Below, one piece after another: positions 1-8,043 of a DNA stretch of 64,000 nucleotides; the first letter of the stretch is position 1, and each line of letters begins with the position of its first letter. A model generated the notes under the pieces. That model was not told where the DNA came from and made no database searches. It saw nothing but the letters and a program-made list of their open reading frames with translations. A program made the position numbers and the translations under genes. This DNA comes from Olsenella uli (GTDB lineage: Bacteria > Actinomycetota > Coriobacteriia > Coriobacteriales > Atopobiaceae), in assembly GCF_901212655.1 (NCBI RefSeq), contig NZ_CAAKON010000038.1, positions 3,849 to 67,848 of the forward strand, read 5' to 3'.

Positions 1-2
1 GC

Positions 3-1307
3 GTTGCGCAGATTGTTGGCATCACCGCGATGATGCTCTCCATATCGCTGTCCCTCACGGGCGTGACGCTGCTGACGCTGCCGGTGTCGGTGGTTGTCGT
101 GGGCATCATGGTGCACTTCTCCCAGAAGTACTTCCGCGAGCAGCAGGAGGTGCTCGGCCGCGTGAACGGCATCGTGGAGGAGGACTTTGCCGGGCAGGGC
201 GTGATCCAGGTCTTCGACCGCTCCGATGCCTCCGTGGAGGAGTTCGAGCGCGAGAATGACCGGCTCTTTACGAGCGGGTGGCGCTCGCAGTTTCTCTCCG
301 GCCTTATGATGCCGCTCATGACGCTCGTGGGTAACCTCGGCTACGTGGGCGTCGTGGTGGTGGGTGCCAGGCTCGCCCTTGCCGGCATGGCAACGCCCGG
401 TGACATCCAGAGCTTCATCCAGTACGTTCGCAACTTCACCCAGCCCATCCAGCAGCTTGCCAACGTGAGCAATACGTTGCAGTCCATGGCGGCGGCAACC
501 GAGCGCGTCTTCGAGTTCCTCGCGGCACCCGAGGAGGATGACCCCGTGGCGCCCCAGCTTCCCGCCGCGCGCGAGGGAAGGGTCGAGTTCGACCACGTGC
601 GCTTTGGCTACGAGGCCACCAAGCCCATCATCCGCGACCTCACGTTCATGGCCGAGCCCGGCCAGACGGTGGCCATCGTTGGCCCCACCGGCGCCGGCAA
701 GACCACACTCATCAAGCTCGCGCAGCGCTTCTACGACGTGGACGCGGGAGCCATCCGCGTAGATGGCGTTGACGTGCGAGACTGGCGGCGCGCGGACCTG
801 AGGGCTGAGTTTGCCATGGTGCTCCAGGACACTTGGCTCTTCAGCGGCTCGATTCGCGAGAACATCCGCTATGGCCGGCCGAACGCCACCGACGAAGAGG
901 TGGAGGCCGCCGCCCGCGCCGCGCGTTGCGACCGCTTCATCCACACCCTGGCCGGCGGCTATGACTTCCAGATCAACGAGGGGGGCACCAACCTCTCCCA
1001 GGGGCAGCGCCAGCTCGTGACCATCGCCCGCGCGGTGCTCGCCAACCGACCGGCGCTTATCCTGGACGAGGCCACCTCCAACGTGGACACGCGCACGGAG
1101 GAGCTTATCCAGCGTGCCATGGACGAGCTCATGCGGGGCCGCACGAGCTTCGTGATTGCCCACAGGCTCTCTACCATCAAGGCTGCCGACGTGATTTTGG
1201 TGCTGCGCGACGGAGACATTGTCGAGCAGGGTACCCACGAGGAGCTGCTCGTCAAGAACGGCTTCTATGCCGAGCTCTACAACAGCCAGTTTGCCGACAA
1301 CGAGTAA
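3..1307 (+). CDS. ABC transporter, fused membrane/ATP-binding half (5' end outside window)
   Basis: This is the C-terminal 434 residues of an exporter-type ABC half-transporter. The frame is open back to the window edge, so the true start lies upstream; an internal ATG at 30 is not a convincing start. The first ~170 residues are hydrophobic transmembrane helices. The nucleotide-binding domain follows, with Walker A GPTGAGKTTL (near nt 682), Q-loop, the signature LSQGQRQL (near nt 990), Walker B ALILDEAT and a switch His in IAHRLST. The LSQGQ variant replaces the usual LSGGQ and is common in heterodimeric multidrug exporters. The partner half is probably just upstream. The substrate cannot be read from the sequence. 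Confidence 0.9.
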   Translation, partial: VAQIVGITAMMLSISLSLTGVTLLTLPVSVVVVGIMVHFSQKYFREQQEVLGRVNGIVEEDFAGQGVIQVFDRSDASVEEFERENDRLFTSGWRSQFLSGLMMPLMTLVGNLGYVGVVVVGARLALAGMATPGDIQSFIQYVRNFTQPIQQLANVSNTLQSMAAATERVFEFLAAPEEDDPVAPQLPAAREGRVEFDHVRFGYEATKPIIRDLTFMAEPGQTVAIVGPTGAGKTTLIKLAQRFYDVDAGAIRVDGVDVRDWRRADLRAEFAMVLQDTWLFSGSIRENIRYGRPNATDEEVEAAARAARCDRFIHTLAGGYDFQINEGGTNLSQGQRQLVTIARAVLANRPALILDEATSNVDTRTEELIQRAMDELMRGRTSFVIAHRLSTIKAADVILVLRDGDIVEQGTHEELLVKNGFYAELYNSQFADNE

Positions 1308-1391
1308 GCGGAACAGGGCATATCCTTGCCTGCGAATACACGGAGCGCATCCGGCCAGCTGTCGGGCACGCCAAAAACGAAGGAGTGCTAC

Positions 1392-1640
1392 ATGGCCGAT
1401 TCATCTGCTTCTGCCCAGAAGCAGATGAAGATCATCCTGTTCGCCGGGTGCCTCGGCGCTGGCAAGACGACGCTGCTCAACCACATCCTTGCCAACGACA
1501 AGGGCATCCGCGCCGCCGTGCTTGCGAACGACATCGGCGAGATCGACGCCGGCGCGAGCCTCATCGCCCAGGACGACCTCTCGCAGGTCGACGGCTAGCT
1601 CATCCCGACGACGAACGGCTGCCTGTGCTACTCGCACTCG
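1392..1640 (+). pseudogene. G3E (CobW/HypB-like) GTPase, broken by an in-frame TAG
   Basis: An AGGAG box at 1381 precedes an ATG that opens a G3E-family P-loop GTPase. The P-loop GCLGAGKTTLLNH lies at residues ~20-32, followed by a switch region. A TAG at 1596-1598 stops the frame after 68 codons, but the same frame resumes as LIPTTNGCLCY, which matches the conserved region leading to the metal-binding CxCC motif of this family. So the stop replaces a sense codon, most simply CAG (Gln). Beyond about 1640 the similarity is lost, so it is both truncated and nonsense-mutated. Family members insert or chaperone Co, Zn or Ni, which fits the cobalt transporter genes 1 kb downstream. Confidence 0.75.
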
Positions 1641-2031
1641 GCATGCTCACGCTCGTGGTCAAGCCACTGCTCTGGGTAAGCCGTGTGCGACGGGTCGTTT
1701 GCGCCGCCTCGTCCCCTGCTCCTATTGCCAAAAGACGCGCTCGGCGTTCCCGTGCGCGATAATCTCGAGCTCGGTGACAGCGAGGCCAAAATAAAGCAAT
1801 TTATATTGAGTCGGTACAAGAAACCCGGGGGTCGGTCTACCGACCCCCGGGTTTCGCGATTTCATAGACCATGTGCGAGCTGGCAGGTTTGGACCAGGTG
1901 CGTAGATTACACGTGAGCCGGCGGACGGGACGACACCCGTGGCGAGGATGAGGGTGTGGATGTGACCTGGCAGGAAGTTCCTCGCCCCGATGTGGCGACC
2001 CAGGCCACCGACCTCGTTTGAAGGAGCTCCC
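1599..2031. other. Gene-poor stretch with decayed coding traces
   Basis: Apart from the resumed G3E frame up to about 1640 and the perfect hairpin at 1821-1854, I see no intact gene. Short open stretches around 1683-1820 and 1930-2010 have no recognisable domain. The two flanking genes are both broken, so this looks like decayed sequence. Confidence 0.5.
1821..1854. terminator. Perfect 15-bp stem-loop (bidirectional terminator-like)
   Basis: AAACCCGGGGGTCGG (1821-1835) and its exact reverse complement (1840-1854) flank the loop TCTA. The stem starts with AAA and ends with TTT, so it has terminator character on both strands. It lies after the broken G3E gene. Confidence 0.6.
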
Positions 2032-2220
2032 ATGGCACATCCCACTCGTGTTGCGCATGACGGCCTAGAGCTGCCGCGATCGGCTTTGGCACCCATCGCG
2101 TAAGGGCCTCGACGTCCTCGCCGTGGTCGGCCATGCCCTCGAGCAGGGCTACCGCCTGATCGACAGTGTCTACAACTATGAGAACTAGGGAGCCGTCGGC
2201 GCTGCCATTCGCAACTCCGG
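2032..2220 (+). pseudogene. Aldo/keto reductase, N-terminal remnant with frameshifts and a TAG
   Basis: An AAGGAG box (2021-2026) and ATG start a sequence whose pieces match the N-terminus of aldo/keto reductases. GLELP is followed after a one-base shift by IGFGTHRV, and after another shift by ALEQGYRLIDSVYNYEN, then a TAG at 2186-2188, then GAVGAAIRNSG. The family motif is GYR-x-IDTA-x-x-Y-x-NE-x-x-VG, so the TAG sits where Glu is expected. The barrel beyond beta-strand 2 is missing. This is a multiply disabled fragment, not a short gene. Confidence 0.7.
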
Positions 2221-2334
2221 CCCTGGCAGCGAAGGCTCAATTTGGCGCGTGTGCGGGCCTGTGACCATTGCAAACGTGTGCACGCCCACGCCTTGAACGT
2301 GTAATTATTTTTTTGGCCATTTGTCAAAGACGTA

Positions 2335-2378
2335 TTGGCGAAAGGCAAAAATCCATCCATAACTGTCACCAAAGTGAC
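2335..2378 (+). promoter_or_regulatory. Candidate cbiMNQO promoter with adjacent inverted repeat
   Basis: TTGGCG (2335-2340), a 17-bp spacer and CATAAC (2358-2363) form a plausible sigma-70-type promoter. Directly downstream, GTCAC-CAAA-GTGAC (2365-2378) is a perfect inverted repeat where a repressor would block transcription. A metal-responsive repressor is an inference from the cobalt genes. No cobalamin riboswitch signature was found in the 80-nt leader. Confidence 0.35.
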
Positions 2379-2459
2379 TAGTTTGTCCTCCACATTATTT
2401 CTACAGTAGTGAACCTGGGTTTGGGGTGGTCCCAGCTCAGAGAGGAAGAAGGGTACTTC

Positions 2460-3206
2460 ATGAACAGAAGAGAGAAGGTGCTACTGGGAGCGAGCGTGTA
2501 CATCGCGGCTCTCTTTGGCGTCATGCCGGCTGCCAATGCCATGCACATTATGGAGGGCTTCCTGCCGGTTCAGTACTGCATCGCGTGGGGCGTCATTAGC
2601 CTGCCGTTCGTGGTGGTTGGCTTCCAGTCGATCAAGAAGACACTTGCCAAGAACCGCCGCACGCTCACGCTGCTTGCGCTTGCCGGCGCGTTCGTGTTCG
2701 TTATCTCCTCGCTCAAGATTCCCAGCGTCACCGGTTCCAGCTCGCACATGACGGGCACCGGCCTGGGCGCCATGCTCTTCGGCCCCACGGCTACGAGCGT
2801 CCTCGGACTCATCGTCCTTATCTTCCAGGCTATCCTGCTCGCGCACGGCGGCCTCACCACGCTCGGCGCCAACTGCTTCTCGATGGCCATCGCCGGCCCG
2901 CTTGTCTCCTTTGGCCTGTACAAGGGCCTCTCGAAGACCTCGCTGAACCGCAAGGTCGTCATCTTCATCGCGGCGTTTCTCGGTGACCTGTTCACCTACT
3001 GCGTCACGGCGTTCCAGCTCGCGCTTGCGCACAACGAGGCCGTGGGCTTCGGCACCGCCCTCGTCGAGAACCTCGGCGTGTTCGCGGTCACCCAGATCCC
3101 ACTGGCCGTGGTCGAGGGCATCCTGACCGTCATCATCATGATCGGACTCGAGACCTACGCGAAGCCCGAGCTCAAGGCCATTGGCTACGCAAAGGACGGT
3201 GAGTAG
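2460..3206 (+). CDS. cbiM: Cobalt ECF transporter, substrate-binding/membrane subunit CbiM
   Basis: This 248-residue membrane protein is the core S-component of the cobalt energy-coupling-factor importer. The start was chosen at ATG 2460, after a GAGGAAGAAGG box, because it gives a signal-like N-terminus ending in ANA. Cleavage there would expose the family's diagnostic mature N-terminus MHIMEGFLP, whose free amino group and His coordinate the metal. Several hydrophobic helices follow, including the conserved GLTTLGANCFSMAIAGP segment. It is the first gene of cbiMNQO and is one base from cbiN, so translation is probably coupled. Substrate Co2+ is expected from the CbiN partner. Confidence 0.95.
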   Translation: MNRREKVLLGASVYIAALFGVMPAANAMHIMEGFLPVQYCIAWGVISLPFVVVGFQSIKKTLAKNRRTLTLLALAGAFVFVISSLKIPSVTGSSSHMTGTGLGAMLFGPTATSVLGLIVLIFQAILLAHGGLTTLGANCFSMAIAGPLVSFGLYKGLSKTSLNRKVVIFIAAFLGDLFTYCVTAFQLALAHNEAVGFGTALVENLGVFAVTQIPLAVVEGILTVIIMIGLETYAKPELKAIGYAKDGE

Positions 3207-3207
3207 C

Positions 3208-3585
3208 ATGACGGATAGCACCTCCACGCACACCCCGGTGCACAAGCCTGAGAAGAAGAGCAACAAGGGCCTCGTTATCGGCCTGCTCATAGTGGCCATT
3301 CTCATCGCGTTCGTGCCGCTGTTCGTGCTCGCTCCGCAGGGCATGGAGTTCGGCGGCTCCGATGACAAGGGCGGCCAGCTCGTCGAGCAGACCGACCCCA
3401 CCTACGAGGTCTGGGCCACCCCGGTGCTCGAGCAGATTCTGGGCTCCGAGCTTCCCGGCGAGACCGAGAGCTTCCTGTTCTGCGTCCAGACCGGCATCGG
3501 CGTGGGCATCGTCGCCTTCGTCATGGGCCGGCTCGTCGAGCGCAAGAAGTGGGAAGACGGCAGGGGCAAACCAGACGAGCTCTAG
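3208..3585 (+). CDS. cbiN: Cobalt transport accessory protein CbiN
   Basis: A 125-residue protein with two membrane segments, at about residues 21-43 and 95-112, joined by an extracytoplasmic loop containing the typical FGGSDDKGG and YEVWATPV motifs. CbiN helps CbiM load Co2+ and is found only in the cobalt type of these ECF systems. The ATG at 3208 follows the cbiM stop by one base. The protein is slightly longer than most family members because of a Ser/Thr/Lys-rich N-terminal tail of ~20 residues. Confidence 0.93.
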   Translation: MTDSTSTHTPVHKPEKKSNKGLVIGLLIVAILIAFVPLFVLAPQGMEFGGSDDKGGQLVEQTDPTYEVWATPVLEQILGSELPGETESFLFCVQTGIGVGIVAFVMGRLVERKKWEDGRGKPDEL

Positions 3586-3605
3586 TCAGCTGCCTGCGTA
3601 TATGG

Positions 3606-3717
3606 CATGACCGGGCAAGCCGGACGAGTTCAAGCCAGCAGCTGCCTGGTCATGCGACAAGCCCGAGCGTTCGGGCGTTTGAGGGCGGCCGACGGGGTCT
3701 GTGCGTCGGCCGCCCTC
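3606..3717 (+). other. Three consecutive stem-loops between cbiN and cbiQ
   Basis: Three stable hairpins fill the 163-nt gap. A 12-bp stem with one G:U pair is formed by 3606-3617 and 3643-3654. A 6-bp stem lies at 3661-3676 (GCCCGA/TCGGGC). A perfect 14-bp stem is formed by 3681-3694 and 3704-3717. No T-run follows, so they may be processing or mRNA-stability elements separating cbiMN from cbiQO expression. Confidence 0.5.
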
Positions 3718-3748
3718 CCATGTTGAGGAATCCCAAGGAGGCGGGGAT

Positions 3749-4669
3749 ATGGAACGGAGCCAAACAGGGGGAGGGCACGCCTGCTGCGAGGCGGACCACG
3801 CGAGCTCCCACGACTGCTGCGGGGCGAGCGACGGGCACTCCTACACGCACGGGGACCGCCGCTCCCACACGCACGGGCATCACCATGGCCATGCGCACGG
3901 CCACGCCATCGACAACCTCGCCTACCAGAGCAAGCTCCGTTACGTCAACGCCGGGGTCAAGTTCGCGCTCGCCACGCTCACACTCGTCGTGCTGCTCGTG
4001 AGCCGCTCCATCTCCGTGGCGCTCGCGTGCGTCGTTACCATGGCGCTGCTCACCATTCGCGCGGGCGGCATTTCCGCACGCCGCTACCGTGGCCTCATGA
4101 TGGTCCCCCTATTCTTCCTGATCGCCTACGTGCTGGTCATCGGCACGGCCATTCGCCAGACCCCGCTCGAGCTGTTCGCCCTGCGCTTCGGCTCGTGGTA
4201 TCTCACGGCGAGCTGGTCGACCGTGCACTACGCCGTGCAGCTGTTCTGTACGGCGCTCGGGTGTGTCTCGTGCCTGTACTTCCTGTCGTGCAACACTCCC
4301 ATGACCGACATCCTCGAGGTGCTGCGCCGCCTGCACCTGCCCCCGCTGTTCATCGAGCTCACGATGCTCATCTACCGCTACATCTTCGTGCTGCTCGATC
4401 GTGCCGAGGCCATCCGCACGGCACAGAACTCGCGCCTTGGCAACGTGACCTACAGAAGGGCGCTCCAGACGTTCGGCGACCTGTGCTCCTGCCTGTTCAT
4501 CCAGGCCATCAAGCGCTCCGAGCGCCTCTTCGACGCCATGGAGGCCCGTGGCTACGACGGCACCATCCGCGTGCTTTCGGAGGAACACCCCGCCCGTCGT
4601 CGCGAGGTGGCGTTCGTTGTGGTCTTTGAGATCGCGCTCATTCTCATATCCCTGACCGTGAGGCTCTAG
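3749..4669 (+). CDS. cbiQ: ECF transporter transmembrane subunit CbiQ with His-rich N-terminus
   Basis: The 306-residue T-component couples CbiM to the CbiO ATPase. The ATG at 3749 was chosen because of the AAGGAGG box at 3735-3741. The first ~50 residues are an added cytoplasmic tail rich in His and Cys, with HACCEADHASSHDCC and a cluster HTHGHHHGHAHGHA. These are likely metal-binding residues not present in most CbiQ proteins. The rest has five or so membrane helices and two family coupling motifs, including the stretch near AIKRSERLFDAMEARGYDG, which contacts CbiO. The gene ends one base before cbiO. Confidence 0.93.
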   Translation: MERSQTGGGHACCEADHASSHDCCGASDGHSYTHGDRRSHTHGHHHGHAHGHAIDNLAYQSKLRYVNAGVKFALATLTLVVLLVSRSISVALACVVTMALLTIRAGGISARRYRGLMMVPLFFLIAYVLVIGTAIRQTPLELFALRFGSWYLTASWSTVHYAVQLFCTALGCVSCLYFLSCNTPMTDILEVLRRLHLPPLFIELTMLIYRYIFVLLDRAEAIRTAQNSRLGNVTYRRALQTFGDLCSCLFIQAIKRSERLFDAMEARGYDGTIRVLSEEHPARRREVAFVVVFEIALILISLTVRL

Positions 4670-4670
4670 C

Positions 4671-5519
4671 ATGAACAACGACATCATCCTCAAGGCAGAG
4701 GACCTGCACTATACCTACGACGATGGCAACACGAACTCGCTCGACGGCCTCTCGCTCGAGGTGAGGCGCGGGAGCCGGCTTGCCTGCATGGGCACGAACG
4801 GCTCGGGCAAGTCGACGTTCTTCCTGTGTTGCAACGGTATCCTCGAGCCGTGCTTCGGGTCAATCACGTTCGACGGCAAGCCGCTGGACTACTCGCGCAA
4901 GGGGCTTCTCGACCTGCGGCGTCGGGTGGGCATCGTCTTCCAAGACCCCGATGACCAGCTGTTCAGCGCGAGTGTGTACCAGGAGATCTCGTTTGGCCTC
5001 ATGAACCTGGGCGTCGAGGAGGCCGAGGCGCGTCGGCGCGTCGACGCCATCATCGACGAGATGGAGATCAGGCCCTATGCGAGCAAGCCCACCCACGCGC
5101 TCTCGGGCGGCCAGAAGAAGCAGGTCTCCATCGCCGACGTGCTCGTGATGCGTCCCGAGCTCGTGATCCTCGACGAGCCCGCGGCGGCGCTCGACCCTCG
5201 TCACACGGCGCTTGTGAACCGTGCCGTGGAGCGCATGACCGCCGACGGCATTACGGTGGTCATGGCGACGCACGACGTCAACTACGCCTTCGAGTGGGCC
5301 GACGAGGTGGCGGTGTTCCATGCCGGCCGCGTCGTCGCGCAGGGGTCCACCGAGGAGATCTTCGCCAACGATCAGCTGCTGGCGGAGAACAACCTCGAGA
5401 AGCCCGCGGCCTTCGAGCTCTTCGACAGCCTGTGCGAGCGCGGCGTGCTCTCTCGCGAGCTGAGGATTCCCCACACCCTCAAGCAGCTCGAAGGCTACAT
5501 CGCAGACCTGCACGCGTAG
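4671..5519 (+). CDS. cbiO: Cobalt ECF transporter ATP-binding protein CbiO
   Basis: The 282-residue ATPase drives Co2+ import. It has Walker A GTNGSGKST (residue ~41), a Q-loop in VFQDPDDQLF, which is typical for ECF ATPases, signature LSGGQKKQ, Walker B LVILDEPAAAL and switch His in MATHDVNY. The ATG follows the cbiQ stop by one base. A C-terminal extension of about 50 residues is usual in CbiO. With a single ATPase gene the complex would use a CbiO homodimer. Confidence 0.95.
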   Translation: MNNDIILKAEDLHYTYDDGNTNSLDGLSLEVRRGSRLACMGTNGSGKSTFFLCCNGILEPCFGSITFDGKPLDYSRKGLLDLRRRVGIVFQDPDDQLFSASVYQEISFGLMNLGVEEAEARRRVDAIIDEMEIRPYASKPTHALSGGQKKQVSIADVLVMRPELVILDEPAAALDPRHTALVNRAVERMTADGITVVMATHDVNYAFEWADEVAVFHAGRVVAQGSTEEIFANDQLLAENNLEKPAAFELFDSLCERGVLSRELRIPHTLKQLEGYIADLHA

Positions 5520-5626
5520 CGGTCGGTATTCTGCGAGTGGCGCCTGCGCCCGCTCCTACGTCCTCGCGCCCCTCGCACGAACCGGCCTTGCCCCTCGCAT
5601 CCCCTACACGAACCGGCTGAGCCCCT

Positions 5627-5666
5627 CGCGGCATCCGTCTCCCAATCGGACGGGTGTCGCGTTTTT
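5627..5666 (+). terminator. Rho-independent terminator after cbiO
   Basis: A 13-bp stem (5627-5639 with 5649-5661, two G:U-type pairs) is followed at once by TTTTT (5662-5666). It closes the cobalt operon and separates it from the P-type ATPase gene. Confidence 0.75.
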
Positions 5667-5680
5667 AGTTTCCGAACTAC

Positions 5681-5709
5681 TTGTTTTGAAACGTGCCTGT
5701 GACTAGATT
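5681..5709 (+). promoter_or_regulatory. Candidate promoter of the P-type ATPase gene
   Basis: TTGTTT (5681-5686), 17-bp spacer, TAGATT (5704-5709). An 11-bp palindrome AACACTGTGTT (5727-5737) lies about 20 bp downstream of the -10 box and could be a repressor site. This is pattern-based only. Confidence 0.4.
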
Positions 5710-5775
5710 CTGGTTACCAATAACAAAACACTGTGTTCCGGAATGGTCGCAGTGTCTGCGCATGGGAGGTAACCG

Positions 5776-7698
5776 ATGCGTTTGCGCGAGACGCTTGCTT
5801 CATGGGTGGACATCGAGCCGGTGGTCACGATTCCCTGTGCCGCGGCTTCTGCGGTGGCACTTGTGGTGAGCCTCGGCGGATGGACCCGCGAGGCCCTTCC
5901 GATTGATGTTGCGTGGTTCGCCGTGGTGCTGTGCGGGGTGCCCATCGTTGTCGGCGCCGTGCGCGGGCTCGTGGTCGAGTGCGACGTCACGGCCGACGTG
6001 CTGGTGTCGCTCGCGCTCATCGCGTCCCTTGCGGCGGGGGAGGGGGTCGCCGCCGGCGAGGTGGCGCTCATCATGCAAATCGGGTCGATGCTTGAGGACC
6101 ACACGAGCGAGCGGGCACGCAAGGGCATCGAGGCCCTCATGCGCATGACGCCCCAGACGGCCCGCGTGTTGCGCGAGGGGAGGCAGGTCACCGTTGCCGT
6201 CGAGGAGGTGGCCGTGGGCGACGAGGTACTGGTGCTCGCGGGGGAGACGGTGCCCGTCGACGGCGTGGTCGTCGAGGGCCAGACGTCGGTCGACCAGTCG
6301 GTCATGACCGGCGAGAGCATTCCGGTCGACAAAGGGGTCGGCGACGAGGTCACGAGCGGTGTGGTCAACCAGCTCGGCCCCTTCACGCTGAGGGCGACGC
6401 GCGTCTGCCAGGATAGCGCCCTGGCGCGCATGGTGCGCCTCGCCCGCGAGGCCGACGCCTCCAAGGCGCCGGTCGTGAGCCTCGCGGACCGCTGGGCCGC
6501 GTGGCTTGTGGGGGTGGCCCTGGCCTGTGCCTTGGGCGCCTGGGCGCTTACCGGGGAGTTCATTCGCGTCGTCACCGTGCTCGTGGTCTTCTGCCCCTGC
6601 GCCTTCGTGCTCGCCACGCCCACGGCCGTCTCGGCGGGCATTGCTAACGCGACGGCCCACGGCGTGCTCGTTCGCAGCGGGGGCGCGCTCGAACGGCTTG
6701 CTCGCGTGAGGTGCGTCGCGCTCGACAAGACCGGCACGCTCACGATGGGTCGCCCGCGTGTGATCGCGGTGGCGGCGATGGCGGGTGCGCCCGCCGCGAA
6801 TGCCAGTGACCTGAGCTTTGGCGAGACGGGGGTGCTCCGCCTGGCCGCGGCGCTCGAGCGGCGCTCGGAGCACCCGTTGGGCAAGGCCGTCGTCGCCTCC
6901 TGGGAGGAGCGTGCAAGCGATGCCGATGCTCTGCCGATGCCTGAGCCTACCGGTCTCGAGGTGCTCCCGGGCCGCGGCATCGCCGGGGTCGTCGAGGGTG
7001 TCGCCGTCTTGGCGGGCACGGCCGCGCTGCTTGCCGAACGCGGAGTCGATACGGCAAAGGTTGCCGCGTTTGCCGACTCGTGGGCGCGCAAGGGCGCCGC
7101 GCTCATCCTGGTTGCGGCCGACGGTGCCTGCGTGGGGGCCCTGGCCCTGGCCGACGAGCTTCGCCCCGAGGCCGCCTGCGCCATGGAGCAGCTACGTGAG
7201 CAGGGCGTCGAGCCCGTCTTGCTCACGGGGGACTCGGCGGCGGCTGCCTCGGGCGTGGCCGAGGCCGTGGGGATCACCGACGTGCGAGCGCACCTGCTTC
7301 CCGAGGACAAGCTGGCCAACATCCGGCAGCTCGTGGCCGGCGGCCGCCAGGTCTGCATGGTCGGTGACGGCGTGAACGACGCGCTTGCCCTCAGGAGCGC
7401 CTCGGCTGGCATCGCGATGGGAGGTATCGGCAGCGACGTTGCGGTCGAGTCGGCAGACGCTGTGCTCGTGAGCGACGACCTCACGCGCGTGCCCTACATC
7501 CTCGGCCTCTCGTCGGCGACAATGCGAAAGGTACGGCAGAACATCGCACTCGGCCTTGTCATCAACCTCGTTGCCGTGTGTCTCTCGGTGTCGGGGGCGC
7601 TTACGCCTGTGACGGCGGCGTTGTTCCACAACTGCGGCTCAGTGTTCGTGGTGATCAACGCGGCGACCCTCCTGCGCCGGCGCGCCGAGCGTCGCTGA
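5776..7698 (+). CDS. Heavy-metal-translocating P-type ATPase (P1B, CPC type)
   Basis: A 640-residue metal-efflux ATPase preceded by GGAGGT at 5764. Visible landmarks in order are: four N-terminal membrane helices, actuator motif MTGES (~residue 177), the transport-site CPC in VFCPCAFVLATPTAV (~273-287), phosphorylation site DKTGTLT (~317), the P1B-specific HP in SEHPLGKA, hinge GDGVND (~530), and two last helices ending HNCGSVFVVINAATLL. It has no N-terminal metal-binding (HMA) domain. CPC fits Cu+, Zn2+, Cd2+ or Pb2+ pumps rather than SPC-type cobalt pumps, so its place beside cbiMNQO does not prove that it handles cobalt. It is transcribed separately from cbiO, behind a terminator. Confidence 0.9.
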   Translation: MRLRETLASWVDIEPVVTIPCAAASAVALVVSLGGWTREALPIDVAWFAVVLCGVPIVVGAVRGLVVECDVTADVLVSLALIASLAAGEGVAAGEVALIMQIGSMLEDHTSERARKGIEALMRMTPQTARVLREGRQVTVAVEEVAVGDEVLVLAGETVPVDGVVVEGQTSVDQSVMTGESIPVDKGVGDEVTSGVVNQLGPFTLRATRVCQDSALARMVRLAREADASKAPVVSLADRWAAWLVGVALACALGAWALTGEFIRVVTVLVVFCPCAFVLATPTAVSAGIANATAHGVLVRSGGALERLARVRCVALDKTGTLTMGRPRVIAVAAMAGAPAANASDLSFGETGVLRLAAALERRSEHPLGKAVVASWEERASDADALPMPEPTGLEVLPGRGIAGVVEGVAVLAGTAALLAERGVDTAKVAAFADSWARKGAALILVAADGACVGALALADELRPEAACAMEQLREQGVEPVLLTGDSAAAASGVAEAVGITDVRAHLLPEDKLANIRQLVAGGRQVCMVGDGVNDALALRSASAGIAMGGIGSDVAVESADAVLVSDDLTRVPYILGLSSATMRKVRQNIALGLVINLVAVCLSVSGALTPVTAALFHNCGSVFVVINAATLLRRRAERR

Positions 7699-8043
7699 CG
7701 CACCGGCGCCTAGGGCCGCTGACGCGGTGGCGCTCTCGTGCGCGGACGTACCGCCGTCGCGCCTAGCTTCAACATGTACGGCCAGCTCCCACGTGGGGAG
7801 GCGAGCGAGCGGAGTGGCCTGTCCCGACGAGTGGGCGATTTCGGCCTGATTTAGGGACAAACTACTCCACTCGGCTTTTGGAAAGAGGGTCGGCGCGTGT
7901 TGCTGGATGTGGGAGCGACAGCGCTTGTTGCGTGCCCTGCTCAGTTTGCCCCGCCCTGGGCCCAGTCGCGCGCTATACTTTAGACATATGTGAGTTCTCA
8001 TCGGCGGGCGCCGCCCGCGCCAGCCTTACGAGAGGAGCGGCAC
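7699..8043 (+). other. Intergenic region with -10-like box for the Asp23-fakA-recG cluster
   Basis: No gene is seen in this 345-bp stretch. TATACT at 7974-7979, with no good -35 box at 17 bp, is the most likely promoter element. It lies about 65 bp upstream of the next start codon. Confidence 0.35.

Noticed and set aside
2220..2460. Cobalamin riboswitch before cbiM
   Set aside because: No B12-box-like sequence or the usual multi-stem leader could be recognised in the AT-rich 240 bp.
5776..7698. Cobalt-specific exporter (CoaT/CtpD type)
   Set aside because: Those carry SPC in the transport helix, whereas this protein has CPC, so only a general heavy-metal call is justified.
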